DNA from: Acerihabitans sp047324305
Lineage (GTDB): Bacteria; Pseudomonadota; Gammaproteobacteria; Enterobacterales; Enterobacteriaceae
Length of the DNA: 64,000 bases
Direction: 5' to 3'
NCBI RefSeq assembly: GCF_047324305.1
Contig: NZ_CP178740.1
Location: 2,728,001 to 2,792,000, forward strand
A program made the position numbers and the translations under genes. Each line of letters starts with the position of its first letter. Within the stretch, counting starts at the first letter, position 1. Of the stretch, positions 17,768-26,318 are shown in pieces. Below the pieces are notes generated by a model. That model saw nothing but the letters and a program-made list of their open reading frames with translations. It did not search any database and was not told where the DNA came from.

Positions 17768-18970
17768 ATGCAAACAGAACAAGGTAAAACAGACCGCCCG
17801 GAGAGTGTGGCCATTGTCAGGCTGCTCAATGGTAGTTTGAAGGGTTGCGAATATCCTTTATCCGCGCGGAAAACATTATTTATCGCAGCGGACTGCGGCG
17901 CGCTGGAATACGCCGGCGCGTCCCCCTCATTCCCTGAAGACTGCGTGCTGGTCCCCACCGAAGGCGGCGGGGTGAATTTTGAAATTATCCGCACCGACGG
18001 CCCGGAACATGGCATTTTGCTGCGCAGGCTGGACAACGACGGCGCGGATGATGTTCCGCTGGCATCCAATCACCCCGTTACCGTGGGCGCGCTGGCGCTG
18101 GCGGTAAGGACCGCCGGTGAAACCTGGTCGGAAGACGTCCTGAACTACCGGGCGGGCACGCCGGACATGCCGTCCGCGGTCCCGGCGACAATAAGCAGCA
18201 GGCCCGGCAAGCGGGGCATGGCCCTTCTGGCCATCGCGGTTGCCGCCGCCCTGGCGCTGGCGTACCTCTTAACGACGCCGGATGCGCAGCAGCGTGAAAT
18301 TATCGCCCTGACACAGCAATTTGGCGCTGAACCCGGCAAGTATCAAATATTCCCGGGCCGCGACGGCGTGATGTATGTGCTGGCGGATAATGAGCGCGAT
18401 GCGGCCTGGGGACGTCAATCCCTGGTGCGTATAAAATCGTCGCAGGCGATAAAAATCAATAGTGAGGATGAGGAAAAACAGCGTATCGAGCGCTGGCTGG
18501 GGCAAAATTTCCCCGCTTTAAATCTTCATCAATTGCAATTTGACCGACCGGCGGCGCCGGTACTGTTAGTAAGCAAACAGCGCGGTCAATTGACTGAAAC
18601 GCAGCGCGACGCTATCAGCAAGGGGTTAATGCGTCTTCTGCCCTATGCTGAAGCTGTCCATTTTGCCGACGTAGACGATGACACCGTGGCACGGCAGGCC
18701 GAGGAGGGGATAAAAAAACTGGCGGTGAACTACACCAGAATCGATAACCAGGATAGCGTAATCTTTGTTATTAATGGCGCCATCGACGACGGTGAGCTGC
18801 AACGCATCCGTTTCTTTGTCGAGCAATATGCCAGGCAATGGAATGGCAACTATGTCCAATTCGCCATTGAGCTAAAAGACGATTGGCTTAAGGGTAAATC
18901 ATTCAAATACGGCCATCAGGGCTTTGTGAAAATGACACCCGGACACTGGTATTTCCCTAACATTAAATGA
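17768..18970 (+). CDS. prgH: PrgH, inner membrane ring protein (SctD)
   Basis: This 400-residue bitopic protein has a cytoplasmic FHA-like domain (about residues 12-120), a single membrane helix at 150-168 (MALLAIAVAAALALAYLL) and a large periplasmic part with ring-building repeats up to the end FVKMTPGHWYFPNIK. PrgH forms the outer of the two inner membrane rings and touches the sorting platform through its cytoplasmic domain. Length is close to Salmonella PrgH. It starts the second secretion transcript, with prgI 13 bases behind. Confidence 0.92.
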   Translation: MQTEQGKTDRPESVAIVRLLNGSLKGCEYPLSARKTLFIAADCGALEYAGASPSFPEDCVLVPTEGGGVNFEIIRTDGPEHGILLRRLDNDGADDVPLASNHPVTVGALALAVRTAGETWSEDVLNYRAGTPDMPSAVPATISSRPGKRGMALLAIAVAAALALAYLLTTPDAQQREIIALTQQFGAEPGKYQIFPGRDGVMYVLADNERDAAWGRQSLVRIKSSQAIKINSEDEEKQRIERWLGQNFPALNLHQLQFDRPAAPVLLVSKQRGQLTETQRDAISKGLMRLLPYAEAVHFADVDDDTVARQAEEGIKKLAVNYTRIDNQDSVIFVINGAIDDGELQRIRFFVEQYARQWNGNYVQFAIELKDDWLKGKSFKYGHQGFVKMTPGHWYFPNIK

Positions 18971-18983
18971 AGAGGATTTTTTT

Positions 18984-19211
18984 ATGAGTACAATCACTGA
19001 TATTTATTCACGTAATTCAACGGGAGTGAGTGACAAAATGTCAGCCGCGGCAACGGCTCAGCAAGACCTTGAAGCGAATCCCACTGACGAAGCGTTGATA
19101 TTAAGAGCCAATGGCACCAAGGCGGATTTGTCGACCTTTGTGACCATGTTAAATCAAGCCATGACCCAAAAAAGGGATCTTATTATGGGATTATTAAATG
19201 GCGCCAAATAA
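18984..19211 (+). CDS. prgI: PrgI-like needle protein (SctF)
   Basis: This 75-residue protein follows prgH and has the needle family layout of two helices joined by an NPTD turn at about residues 32-35. Needle subunits polymerise into the hollow extracellular filament. It is five residues shorter than Salmonella PrgI as I remember it. Its C-terminus (DLIMGLLNGAK) does not resemble the typical PrgI ending, so the protein is divergent. AGAGGA precedes the ATG. Identification rests on position, size and the helix-turn-helix pattern. Confidence 0.85.
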   Translation: MSTITDIYSRNSTGVSDKMSAAATAQQDLEANPTDEALILRANGTKADLSTFVTMLNQAMTQKRDLIMGLLNGAK

Positions 19212-19381
19212 TCGCCGTCTGCATAACGGATTTTATGACCGGCCGGCCATTCTGGCTTGAAAAAGGGTAAGCAGGGACGCTTAGCATGTGAATTTTATTC
19301 TTATGCTGCACGATTTTCCGGTTTCACACTAAGCCTCATTGTATTTATTAAGCGTAATTATCAAATTAACCAAGGTGCAAC
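19212..19381 (+). other. Unusual gap between prgI and prgJ with a possible stem-loop
   Basis: A gap of 170 bases interrupts an otherwise tightly packed operon. It contains GGCCGGCC at about 19243 and an imperfect inverted repeat whose arms are GCTTAG-TGTGAA at 19279-19292 (two-base bulge) and TTCACACTAAGC at 19323-19334. Such a hairpin could protect the abundant prgI message or trim it from the rest. This role is inference. Confidence 0.4.
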
Positions 19382-19666
19382 ATGAACGAAATTGCCAAAA
19401 TCGGCCCGCCTCACAGCGTTATTCCGGTCATGCATGACGATGCGGTGGAATCCCTCTCTTTCCTGGCATCGAAAGCGGCCGCCACGGCGGTTGACGCCAC
19501 ACAGGCCCGCAACGAGCTGGATAAACCTTTTACCAAGGACATATCGGCGGAGGCGATGCTGCGAAGAAATGCGCTGAGCTCAGATTTTCAGTTGACGATG
19601 AACTGGGTCAGTTCACTGGTAAATAAAGGCGTCAACGTCGTGCGCAGCGTGTTGAGTGGACAATGA
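19382..19666 (+). CDS. prgJ: PrgJ, inner rod protein (SctI)
   Basis: This 94-residue protein has the size and place of PrgJ, the inner rod subunit that links the export core to the needle. The C-terminal half (about 55-94) is an amphipathic helix of the kind shared by rod and needle proteins, ending VNVVRSVLSGQ. The stop codon overlaps the prgK start (ATGA). The first 20 residues are rich in Pro and His and probably unstructured. Confidence 0.87.
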   Translation: MNEIAKIGPPHSVIPVMHDDAVESLSFLASKAAATAVDATQARNELDKPFTKDISAEAMLRRNALSSDFQLTMNWVSSLVNKGVNVVRSVLSGQ

Positions 19667-20421
19667 TGTTAAGACCGATATTTTGTGCCGCCCTGCTGGC
19701 GCTCTCACTTACCGCCTGCAACGACGAGCCATTGCTTAAAGGCCTGGATCAACAGCAGGCCAATGAAGTGATAGCCACTTTGCAGCGCAATAATATCCAG
19801 GCCTCCAAGGCCGATAAAGGCAAGACCGGCTATAGCGTCGGCGTGGGCAAAGCCGATATTCCGGCGGCGGTGGATTTGCTGCGCAGGCATGATTTGCCGT
19901 CGCAGCCGCGCATGGAAATTTCCCGGCTGTTCCCCAGCGACTCGCTGGTGTCGTCGCCGCGGGCGGAAAAGGCGCGGCTTTACTCGGCCATCGAACAGCG
20001 TCTGGAACAATCATTGCAGACCATGGACGGCGTGCTGTCGGCCCGGGTGCATGTCAGTTACGACATCGACTCGGGCGACACCGGCAGGGCGCCGGCGCCG
20101 ATGCACATTTCAACCCTGGTGGCCTATCAAAGCGACGTCGACCCAACCCTGATGATAAGCGATATCAAGCGGTTTTTGAAAAACAGCTTCAACCAGGTGG
20201 ATTACGACAATATTTCCGTGGTGCTCTCCAAACAGGGGCCGCTGCAGCATTATGCGCCGGTAGCGGTCCAGGCGGACGGTTCCGGTCATTTTCTCCGCTT
20301 TGCTCCCGCCGCTGGCGTGGCGCTGGCGGTCGCCGTGGCGGGACTGGCCTGGTACCGGCGCCGTGAAAAAGCCTCAGTGAAGCAGGAGACAGACGCTCAT
20401 GAAGAGCATCGCGCCGCTTGA
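19663..20421 (+). CDS. prgK: PrgK, inner membrane ring lipoprotein (SctJ)
   Basis: This 252-residue lipoprotein has a signal peptide ending in the lipobox LTAC, with the lipidated cysteine at residue 19. Two ring-building domains follow (about 20-75 and 95-200), with the conserved ISRLFPSDSLVSSPRAEKARL segment between them (shown here only as a landmark). A C-terminal membrane helix lies near 215-232, followed by a charged tail. PrgK makes the inner ring of the basal body with PrgH. It overlaps prgJ by four bases and orgA by 23 bases. Confidence 0.94.
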   Translation: MMLRPIFCAALLALSLTACNDEPLLKGLDQQQANEVIATLQRNNIQASKADKGKTGYSVGVGKADIPAAVDLLRRHDLPSQPRMEISRLFPSDSLVSSPRAEKARLYSAIEQRLEQSLQTMDGVLSARVHVSYDIDSGDTGRAPAPMHISTLVAYQSDVDPTLMISDIKRFLKNSFNQVDYDNISVVLSKQGPLQHYAPVAVQADGSGHFLRFAPAAGVALAVAVAGLAWYRRREKASVKQETDAHEEHRAA

Positions 20422-21025
20422 TGCCATACTCTACGATCCGCTGTCATGGCTGCATCCGCGGCGCCTGCCGCTGCCGCCGGCGTTAAACGGCGCCAGGGCG
20501 CGCTCGATAATCAACGGCATCCTTATCCAGGCCCATGATTGGTCGGTGGATTGCCCACCGGCCGCCGTTGACGGACCGGCGGCGTTGTTTATCCGCCACT
20601 GGCGCCTTATGCCGCAGGCGGCATTGTTGATAGCCGCGCAGCGCCATCGGGCCTCCCTCGCCCGGCAGGGGGGGCTGTTACAGCTGCCGTCCTGGGTGCG
20701 GCAATTCGCCGGACTGGCGATTGTCGATTCTTATGGCGACGATATGCCGGTGGCGATACCGGCCGCCTTAATCGCGCGGGGAAGAGGCGAACTGCTGGCG
20801 TTCGGCGCGCAATTGCCGCTAGCCATCCGGCAGCGCATCTCCCTGTTATTCTCACCCGAGCTGGATCGGGAAACGGGCGGTGAACCCCGCCCCGCCCCGA
20901 GCCCGCTTTTGATAAAACTGGCTTTCCAACATGCCGAAAAATATTCCACTACGCCGGATGCCGCCGATGTCGGGCGGTGTATTGATCAAGAGCCGGCAGC
21001 TGGCGCGCCAACGCGAGGCGCTTGA
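20399..21025 (+). CDS. orgA: OrgA, sorting platform adaptor (SctK)
   Basis: This 208-residue cytoplasmic protein has the position and size of OrgA, which links the PrgH cytoplasmic domain to the SpaO pods. It is rich in Leu, Ala and Arg, with a predicted helical bundle at residues 35-160, and contains the segment LYDPLSWLHP near the start, like other SctK proteins. Its last 95 bases overlap the start of orgB in another frame, so the end of OrgA is unusually constrained. Confidence 0.85.
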   Translation: MKSIAPLDAILYDPLSWLHPRRLPLPPALNGARARSIINGILIQAHDWSVDCPPAAVDGPAALFIRHWRLMPQAALLIAAQRHRASLARQGGLLQLPSWVRQFAGLAIVDSYGDDMPVAIPAALIARGRGELLAFGAQLPLAIRQRISLLFSPELDRETGGEPRPAPSPLLIKLAFQHAEKYSTTPDAADVGRCIDQEPAAGAPTRGA

Positions 21026-21629
21026 TATCGTCAGTGAAGCGCGCCGTCAGGCGCGCTCTCTGGTTAAGCAGGCGCAGGCCGAGGCCGGACAGCTGCGCCA
21101 GCAGGGATTCCGGGAAGGGTACCAGGACGGCATGGCGACCTCGGCCGCCGCGGTGGCCGACTATTTATCGCAGGCGCAACGTCTCGAGGCCGAATTGCAA
21201 TGTCAGGTTAACGCGCGCGCGCGCCAGTTATTGTCCATGGCGCTGGATCACCCGGATACCGTGCTGGCGCTGGTGGATGAATGGCTGGCGTCATTGCCCG
21301 AGGCGACAGCGGCCGAACCGATGATCTTGCTGCTGCCGGAAGCGGCGCGAAGATCCCATGCCCTGCTTAGGCAGCGCATCGACGCGGCAGTTCCGGGCGC
21401 CGGCCAGATTGAATATCATCGGGAGAACCGCGTCGTGATGAAGTATGGCCATCAGGTAGCCGAGTTCGCCCCCGAAGCGTTTTTAACCGAGGGCGTGCGG
21501 CGACTGGGCGGTTTTAACGCTATGGCGCAAGAGTGCCGCCGCCTTACCCAGGCCGGCCTGCGGCGCCTGCATGAGGTATTTTTGCAGCATCATGCCGTGG
21601 GCGGCGCGCACCCGGAGAAAAGTGGCTGA
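20931..21629 (+). CDS. orgB: OrgB, ATPase stator (SctL)
   Basis: This 232-residue protein begins MPKNIPLRRM, which resembles the start of Salmonella OrgB, so the start at 20931 is supported despite the 95-base overlap with orgA. Residues 30-70 form a charged coiled coil, then comes the conserved GFREGYQDGMATSAAA segment, followed by a C-terminal V-ATPase E-like domain. OrgB holds the ATPase InvC at the sorting platform spokes. It is the last secretion gene here. I see no orgC after it. Confidence 0.9.
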   Translation: MPKNIPLRRMPPMSGGVLIKSRQLARQREALDIVSEARRQARSLVKQAQAEAGQLRQQGFREGYQDGMATSAAAVADYLSQAQRLEAELQCQVNARARQLLSMALDHPDTVLALVDEWLASLPEATAAEPMILLLPEAARRSHALLRQRIDAAVPGAGQIEYHRENRVVMKYGHQVAEFAPEAFLTEGVRRLGGFNAMAQECRRLTQAGLRRLHEVFLQHHAVGGAHPEKSG

Positions 21630-21710
21630 ACTGTGATCGGCGCGCTAAAGGTATTTGGCCGTTAGGTTACAATTTACCCTGTTTCGCTATCATCAAATAA
21701 TGAGCATAAG

Positions 21711-22292
21711 ATGAAACCAACAATAATGATAACGATGGTGCTGGCGCTGCTGGCCTCCGGCTGCGCCACCTCCCCCCGCCCAGGCGCGCCGGGCAAGTCG
21801 GCGCAGAGCGCCTATCTGGCGCAGGTAGCCAGCCCGGGCTGCCTGGGTGCCTCCGCCATCAATCCCACCCTTACGCCGCCGGTTTTGTATCAGGGGATGG
21901 TCAGCTGTATTAAAGCGGGACGACAAGCCGACGCGGTATTTTTATTCGCCATGGCCGGCACCTACTCCTATTTCGACGCGCTGCGCCTCGACACCGACGC
22001 CGCCAGGCAGGCGCACTCCTCCATGCTGGGCGAGGCGTTGAAAATGATCAACGCCAACCAGCAGCAGCTGTTTTGGCAATCCGCCAACGGCACATTAGGC
22101 AACAGACAGCAGCTTGCCGCCCTGTGCCGGCAGGTCGACGCCATCGGCAAGCCGGTGTATTTCCCGCAGTACGTTATGCAGCCCACGGGCACGGGAGCGG
22201 GGGCGGCGATGCCGGCCAACACCGACCCCTTATGGAAAACCGCCATGAACGGTTATCTGCACTGCGCGACGGATGTGATGAGTATCCGTTAA
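21711..22292 (+). CDS. Putative outer membrane lipoprotein, unknown function
   Basis: This 193-residue protein has a signal peptide and the lipobox LASGC (cysteine at residue 19). The mature part has a Cys in SPGCLGASAI, another in GMVSCIKAG, a third in ALCRQ and a fourth in YLHCATD, which could pair as disulfides in the periplasm. I recognise no domain. It sits 81 bases after orgB on the same strand, so it could belong to the secretion locus (for example as a secretin pilot, since no invH is in view) or be an ordinary chromosomal gene. The gap suggests its own promoter. Confidence 0.7.
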   Translation: MKPTIMITMVLALLASGCATSPRPGAPGKSAQSAYLAQVASPGCLGASAINPTLTPPVLYQGMVSCIKAGRQADAVFLFAMAGTYSYFDALRLDTDAARQAHSSMLGEALKMINANQQQLFWQSANGTLGNRQQLAALCRQVDAIGKPVYFPQYVMQPTGTGAGAAMPANTDPLWKTAMNGYLHCATDVMSIR

Positions 22293-22385
22293 GCGGCGGC
22301 CCTTGGCGCAGGCGCCTATGGCTATTGCCATGGCGGAGCATGTACTATATCCGCCATGATAATTAAACAGGGTTAATTTCCCCGC

Positions 22386-23072
22386 ATGGATACACCGTTA
22401 CCGTTTAATAACAACGAGCCGGTAAATCAACAAATTTATCGCCTGCTGCGCAAGGATATCGTCGAGTGTGTCATTGAGCCGGGCAAGCTGTTATCGGAAA
22501 AGGACATCGCCGCCCGTTTCACCGTGTCGCGCCAGCCGGTAAGGGAAGCGTTTATTAAACTGGCCGAAGCGGGGCTGGTGCAGATCCTGCCCCAGCGCGG
22601 CACTTTTGTGATGCGGATTTCCGCCAAACGGGTGGCGGACGCGCGTTTTCTCCGCCAGGCCATGGAATGCGCCATCGTACGCCGCGCCGCGCTTAATATT
22701 ACCGAACGTCAAATCATGCTGCTTGAGCATAATTTGCATCGTCAGGAATTGGCGGCGCAAAATCAGCAGGCGCGGGAATTTTTCGGCCTCGACGATGATT
22801 TCCACCGGTTGCTGACGGAAATAGCCGATTGTCCGCTGGCCTGGGATATTATTGAATCCATTAAGGCCACCATGGATCGGGTGCGTTTTCTCAGCCTGGG
22901 CCAGGTCTCGCCGCCGCAGGGGTTAATCAGCCAGCATTACAAAATCTTCAACGGCGTCAAGGCGCGCGATGCCGATGCCGCCGAGCAGGCCATGCGCGAC
23001 CATCTCCAGGAGCTGATCTTTTCCATTACGCCGATTTCGCGGCAGAACCGCGATTGGTTCGATGAGAAATGA
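22386..23072 (+). CDS. rspR: RspR-like GntR/FadR-family regulator
   Basis: This 228-residue protein has a winged helix-turn-helix at residues 18-75 (ARFTVSRQPVREAFIKLAEA) and an FCD ligand-binding domain behind it. It has the same length as E. coli RspR (YdfH) and strong similarity along the whole sequence as I remember it, including the opening PVNQQIYRLLR. RspR represses the rspAB sugar acid genes in E. coli. No rspAB lies next to it here, so its targets are elsewhere or different. It is followed on the other strand by yajD. Confidence 0.85.
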   Translation: MDTPLPFNNNEPVNQQIYRLLRKDIVECVIEPGKLLSEKDIAARFTVSRQPVREAFIKLAEAGLVQILPQRGTFVMRISAKRVADARFLRQAMECAIVRRAALNITERQIMLLEHNLHRQELAAQNQQAREFFGLDDDFHRLLTEIADCPLAWDIIESIKATMDRVRFLSLGQVSPPQGLISQHYKIFNGVKARDADAAEQAMRDHLQELIFSITPISRQNRDWFDEK

Positions 23073-23082
23073 GCATCAGAGA

Positions 23083-23424
23083 TTATTTTTTCATCAAGGA
23101 CTTTAAATTGGCAAAAGGATTGTGGGTTGCCACGCCCATGTCTTTTTGCGCATCCTCGCCCGCGATCACCGTCGAGCCATACAGATCCGCTTCGGTATAT
23201 TTGGAATGCTCATGATCGTGGCAATACAGGCAGAGCATTTCCCAATTGCTGCCGTCCTCGGGATTATTGCTGTGATCGTGATCGATATGATGCACCGTCA
23301 GCTCGCGCAGGTTGGAATAGACAAACTCCCGCGAGCAGCGGCCGCAGACCCAGGGAAATAGCTTCAGCGCTTTTTCGCGATAGCCGGTTTCAAGCCTGGC
23401 GTAGTTTTTTGGAATAAAAGCCAT
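23083..23424 (-). CDS. yajD: YajD, HNH nuclease-domain protein
   Basis: This 113-residue protein is nearly identical in layout to E. coli YajD. It has a zinc-binding CGRC pair, an HNH core (HHIDHDHSNNPEDGSNWEML) and a CLYCHDHEH second zinc motif. The family is annotated as an HNH endonuclease domain protein whose biological role is not established. The gene runs opposite to rspR and yohD. Its neighbours differ from those in E. coli, so the order has been rearranged. Confidence 0.93.
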   Translation of the reverse strand: MAFIPKNYARLETGYREKALKLFPWVCGRCSREFVYSNLRELTVHHIDHDHSNNPEDGSNWEMLCLYCHDHEHSKYTEADLYGSTVIAGEDAQKDMGVATHNPFANLKSLMKK

Positions 23425-23636
23425 AAGGAACCTGTTTTATCGGGATAGGGGAACACAGGCTATTTTAAACCCAAAACGGTCTCCCGGGCTACGTATTAAC
23501 CTACGGCGCGCCAAGAGGGCGGACGGGTCCCGTCAATCCTGGTCGTGGCAGGCGGCGATAAGGTCTATGCTTAAGAAACGTTACCTGAATCGACAGGATC
23601 GCCTGACATTTTTAAGCTGAAGGGACGCTGACGCCA

Positions 23637-24206
23637 ATGGATATCACGCATTTTATTTCCGTCTACGGTTATTGGGCGCTGTTTATCGGCTGCCTGGCGG
23701 AGGGCGAAACGGTCACGTTGCTGGGCGGCGTGGCGGCGCATGAGGGCCTGTTGCATTATCCGGCGGCGGTGGCGGTGGCCGCCCTGGGCGGCAGCGTGGG
23801 TGATCTGGCGTTGTATTTTATCGGTCGCCGGTTCGGTAAGCGGGTATTGCGCCGGTTTAAAAAAGCCCAGCCGAATATCGCCCGGGCCAATCAGTTAATT
23901 TTGAAATATCCGCTGTGGTTTGTGGTGGGCGTGCGTTTTATGTATGGCTTTCGCCTGATCGGACCGCTGATGATTGGGGCCAGCAGGCTCGATCCGAAAA
24001 AATTTATTCCCCTCAATATCCTCGGCTCTGTTCTCTGGGCGCTGATTTTTGTCAGCCTGGGTTATGCGGGCGGCAGGATTATCGCGCCATGGTTGCAGAA
24101 GGTGGATCATCACCTGAAATACCTGTTTTTGCTGGCGGCGCTGCTGGCGCTGTTTTGGCTGCTGCCGCGGTTGATTCGTTACCTGCGCCGGCGCCGGGGA
24201 GCCTAG
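23637..24206 (+). CDS. yohD: YohD, DedA-family membrane protein
   Basis: This 189-residue polytopic protein starts MDITHFISVYGYWALF and contains the DedA signature region with GSLAEGE-like GCLAEGETVTLLGG, and the FMYGFRLIGPLMIGAS segment. DedA proteins are inner membrane proteins related to VTT/TMEM41B lipid scramblases, with roles in envelope and pH homeostasis. Length and sequence match E. coli YohD. The last 10 residues are strongly basic (RYLRRRRGA). It stands alone, followed by a 171-base gap. Confidence 0.92.
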   Translation: MDITHFISVYGYWALFIGCLAEGETVTLLGGVAAHEGLLHYPAAVAVAALGGSVGDLALYFIGRRFGKRVLRRFKKAQPNIARANQLILKYPLWFVVGVRFMYGFRLIGPLMIGASRLDPKKFIPLNILGSVLWALIFVSLGYAGGRIIAPWLQKVDHHLKYLFLLAALLALFWLLPRLIRYLRRRRGA

Positions 24207-24377
24207 CGCCGGACCGGCGGTGGGCGATTATGTGATTCATTTCTCATCAGGTTATTCACCTGCCCAAAAATTCCGCCGCGCCGTGGATAAATCCTGTGCG
24301 GCCGACAGCTGTCGCCGGAATAGGGGTTATTTATACTTATTTTCCATAAATAAAATAATCAATGGATTAATATAATA

Positions 24378-25472
24378 ATGAAAATAACCTGTAACCGACG
24401 TACCCCACTCAGCCTGCTGCTGCTGGCGGCATTAACGACCACCTTGGCCGGCGCCGCCCATGCCGCGACCTATGCCTATGTTTCCAACGCCGACAGCGCC
24501 GATATCTCCGTCTTTAGCCTGAACGAGGCCGACGGCGCGCTCACGCCGGTGCAAACCCTGGCGGTGGGGGGCACCGTAATGCCCCTGGCATTGTCCCCCG
24601 ATAAACAGCATCTGTATGCCGGGCTGCGCTCCAAACCCTATCAGGTACTGAGCCTGGCCATTAATCCGGCCGACGGCCGCCTGACCCAGCGCCAGGCGGC
24701 GCCGCTGGCGGAAAGCATGGCGTATATTGCCACCGACCGCACCGGCCGCTGGCTGTTTTCCGCGTCTTATGGCGGCAACCTGCTGGCGGTTAACGCCATC
24801 AATCAGGACGGCCTGGCGGGGGATGTCCGGCAGATTATCAAGACCGGTCCCATGGCGCACGCCATCAGGAGCGCGCCGGATAATCGCTATGTATTCGCCT
24901 CGGTGCTGGGCGCCGACGCCTGGCTGCGCCTGCGGCTGGACGCCAAGACCGGGCAACTGACCCAGGACCAGGCGCCCGCCTATACGCTGCCGGCCAAATC
25001 CGGTCCCCGCCATTTTGTCTTTTCACCGGATAAACGGTTTACCTATCTTATCGATGAACTGGACGGCAAACTGCATGTGCTGGCGTTCAACCAGAACAAC
25101 GACCGGGTGAAACCGGTGCAGACGATATCGATCCTGCCGGCGGATTTCAGCGGCGATAAACCCTGGGGCGCGGACCTGCATTTAACCCCCGACGGCCATT
25201 TCCTGTTTGCCTCCGAGCGGACGTCAAGCACCCTGGCGGCTTACCGCGTGGATAAAAAATCAGGCCGGCTCACCCGCATAGGAACCTGGCCTACCGAAAA
25301 GCAGCCGCGCGGGTTCAATATCGATCCCTCGGGTCAGTATTTGCTGGCGGTGGGGCAGCTGTCGCCGCAAATGAGCGTCTATCGCATTGATAAAGCGAGC
25401 GGCGCGCTGGAAAGCCTTGGCCGGTACCCGGTGGGCAAAGGGGCCAACTGGATTGAAATGGTGAAATACTGA
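24378..25472 (+). CDS. Secreted lactonase-type beta-propeller protein
   Basis: This 364-residue protein has a clear signal peptide (cleavage likely after AGAAHA, near residue 29). Repeated blades follow, of the type YVSNADSADISVFSLN, VFASVLGADAWLRLRLD and LFASERTSSTLAAYRVD. This is the 6-phosphogluconolactonase-like (Lactonase, seven-bladed propeller) family. E. coli Pgl is cytoplasmic, so an exported member probably acts on a different lactone or has another periplasmic role. Substrate cannot be read from the sequence. It converges on the TetR gene with a shared hairpin between them. Confidence 0.8.
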   Translation: MKITCNRRTPLSLLLLAALTTTLAGAAHAATYAYVSNADSADISVFSLNEADGALTPVQTLAVGGTVMPLALSPDKQHLYAGLRSKPYQVLSLAINPADGRLTQRQAAPLAESMAYIATDRTGRWLFSASYGGNLLAVNAINQDGLAGDVRQIIKTGPMAHAIRSAPDNRYVFASVLGADAWLRLRLDAKTGQLTQDQAPAYTLPAKSGPRHFVFSPDKRFTYLIDELDGKLHVLAFNQNNDRVKPVQTISILPADFSGDKPWGADLHLTPDGHFLFASERTSSTLAAYRVDKKSGRLTRIGTWPTEKQPRGFNIDPSGQYLLAVGQLSPQMSVYRIDKASGALESLGRYPVGKGANWIEMVKY

Positions 25473-25532
25473 TCGGCGGGACATGACGCCGCCTGGGGGA
25501 ACTCTCCCCCGGCAGGCGCGATAATAAAGAAG

Positions 25533-25564
25533 TGCGCCGGCCCCACCCCTGGCCGGCGCATTTC
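25533..25564. terminator. Bidirectional hairpin between the lactonase and TetR genes
   Basis: A perfect 10-bp stem TGCGCCGGCC / GGCCGGCGCA with an eight-base loop lies between the two converging genes. It is followed by TTTCC on the + strand and by CTTCTTTATT on the - strand. It probably ends both transcripts. Confidence 0.7.
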
Positions 25565-25568
25565 CCGC

Positions 25569-26207
25569 TCACTTGCCGCCTTTTGGCGCCGGAAACGTCC
25601 CGGCGCCGGTAAGGAACATATTGACCGCGCAGCCAACCATTTGCTGGATGCGGGTCAGGCTTACCGGCTGTAAATGGCGTTGAAAGATGCGGTGCTGGAT
25701 CTCGGCAGTAAGCAATGAAGTGAATTGCAGCGCTTTCACATAGGCGTCCCCGGGACGCAGCTCGCCCCGGTCCATGGCGGTGGACAGCAGGCCCGATAAT
25801 TTTTCGATGCTCTCCCTCGGTCCGGAATCATTAAACAGCATACCGATATCGGAATGTCCCGCTTCGCCCACCACCATACGATACACCGCGATCGCGCTGC
25901 CGTCGTTGGTTAGCACGGCCAACATTCGTTCGCCGAATCGCGTCAGTTTGGCTTTGAGCGGCTCATCGGGCCGTTCTTCCAGCATCAATGCTACGGTGGC
26001 ATCGGACAGGTGCTGGGTGGCATAGGCGCGCACGACGGCGGTAAACAATTCCTCTTTAGAAGAAAAATACCCATAGAGCGTCGCTTTCGAACCGCCCAGG
26101 CGTTTTGCCAGTTCGTTCATTGATGCGCGCTCATAGCCCATCTCCTGAAAAAGCTGCGCGGCAGCCTCGACAATCGCTTCGCGGCGCTCGTTAGTGCGTA
26201 CTTTCAT
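25569..26207 (-). CDS. TetR-family transcriptional regulator
   Basis: This 212-residue protein has an N-terminal TetR helix-turn-helix at about residues 8-55 (SMNELAKRLGGSKATLYGYF) and a helical ligand-binding domain of the AcrR C-terminal type. It diverges from the DUF3313 lipoprotein gene, and a striking palindromic site in the shared intergenic region at 26284-26318 is its likely operator. The ligand is unknown. A ribosome site resembling GGGAGTAAC precedes the ATG on the - strand. Confidence 0.88.
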   Translation of the reverse strand: MKVRTNERREAIVEAAAQLFQEMGYERASMNELAKRLGGSKATLYGYFSSKEELFTAVVRAYATQHLSDATVALMLEERPDEPLKAKLTRFGERMLAVLTNDGSAIAVYRMVVGEAGHSDIGMLFNDSGPRESIEKLSGLLSTAMDRGELRPGDAYVKALQFTSLLTAEIQHRIFQRHLQPVSLTRIQQMVGCAVNMFLTGAGTFPAPKGGK

Positions 26208-26283
26208 TGTTACTCCCGCAATATAAATAAACCCGGTTGTACATTTTCTTGACAGATAAATGCTAATGATGCAAAACTGAACC

Positions 26284-26318
26284 GTACGGTACTCTTTAGG
26301 AGAGTGTCAGTACCGTAC
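26284..26318. promoter_or_regulatory. Palindromic operator between tetR and the DUF3313 gene
   Basis: GTACGGTAC (26284-26292) and GTACCGTAC (26310-26318) are exact reverse complements separated by 17 bases. The spacer adds further pairing (ACTCT and AGAGT), so the RNA could also form a long hairpin. The left arm extends to the self-palindrome ACCGTACGGT. Such sites are typical for TetR repressors encoded next door. Binding is inferred. Confidence 0.7.
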
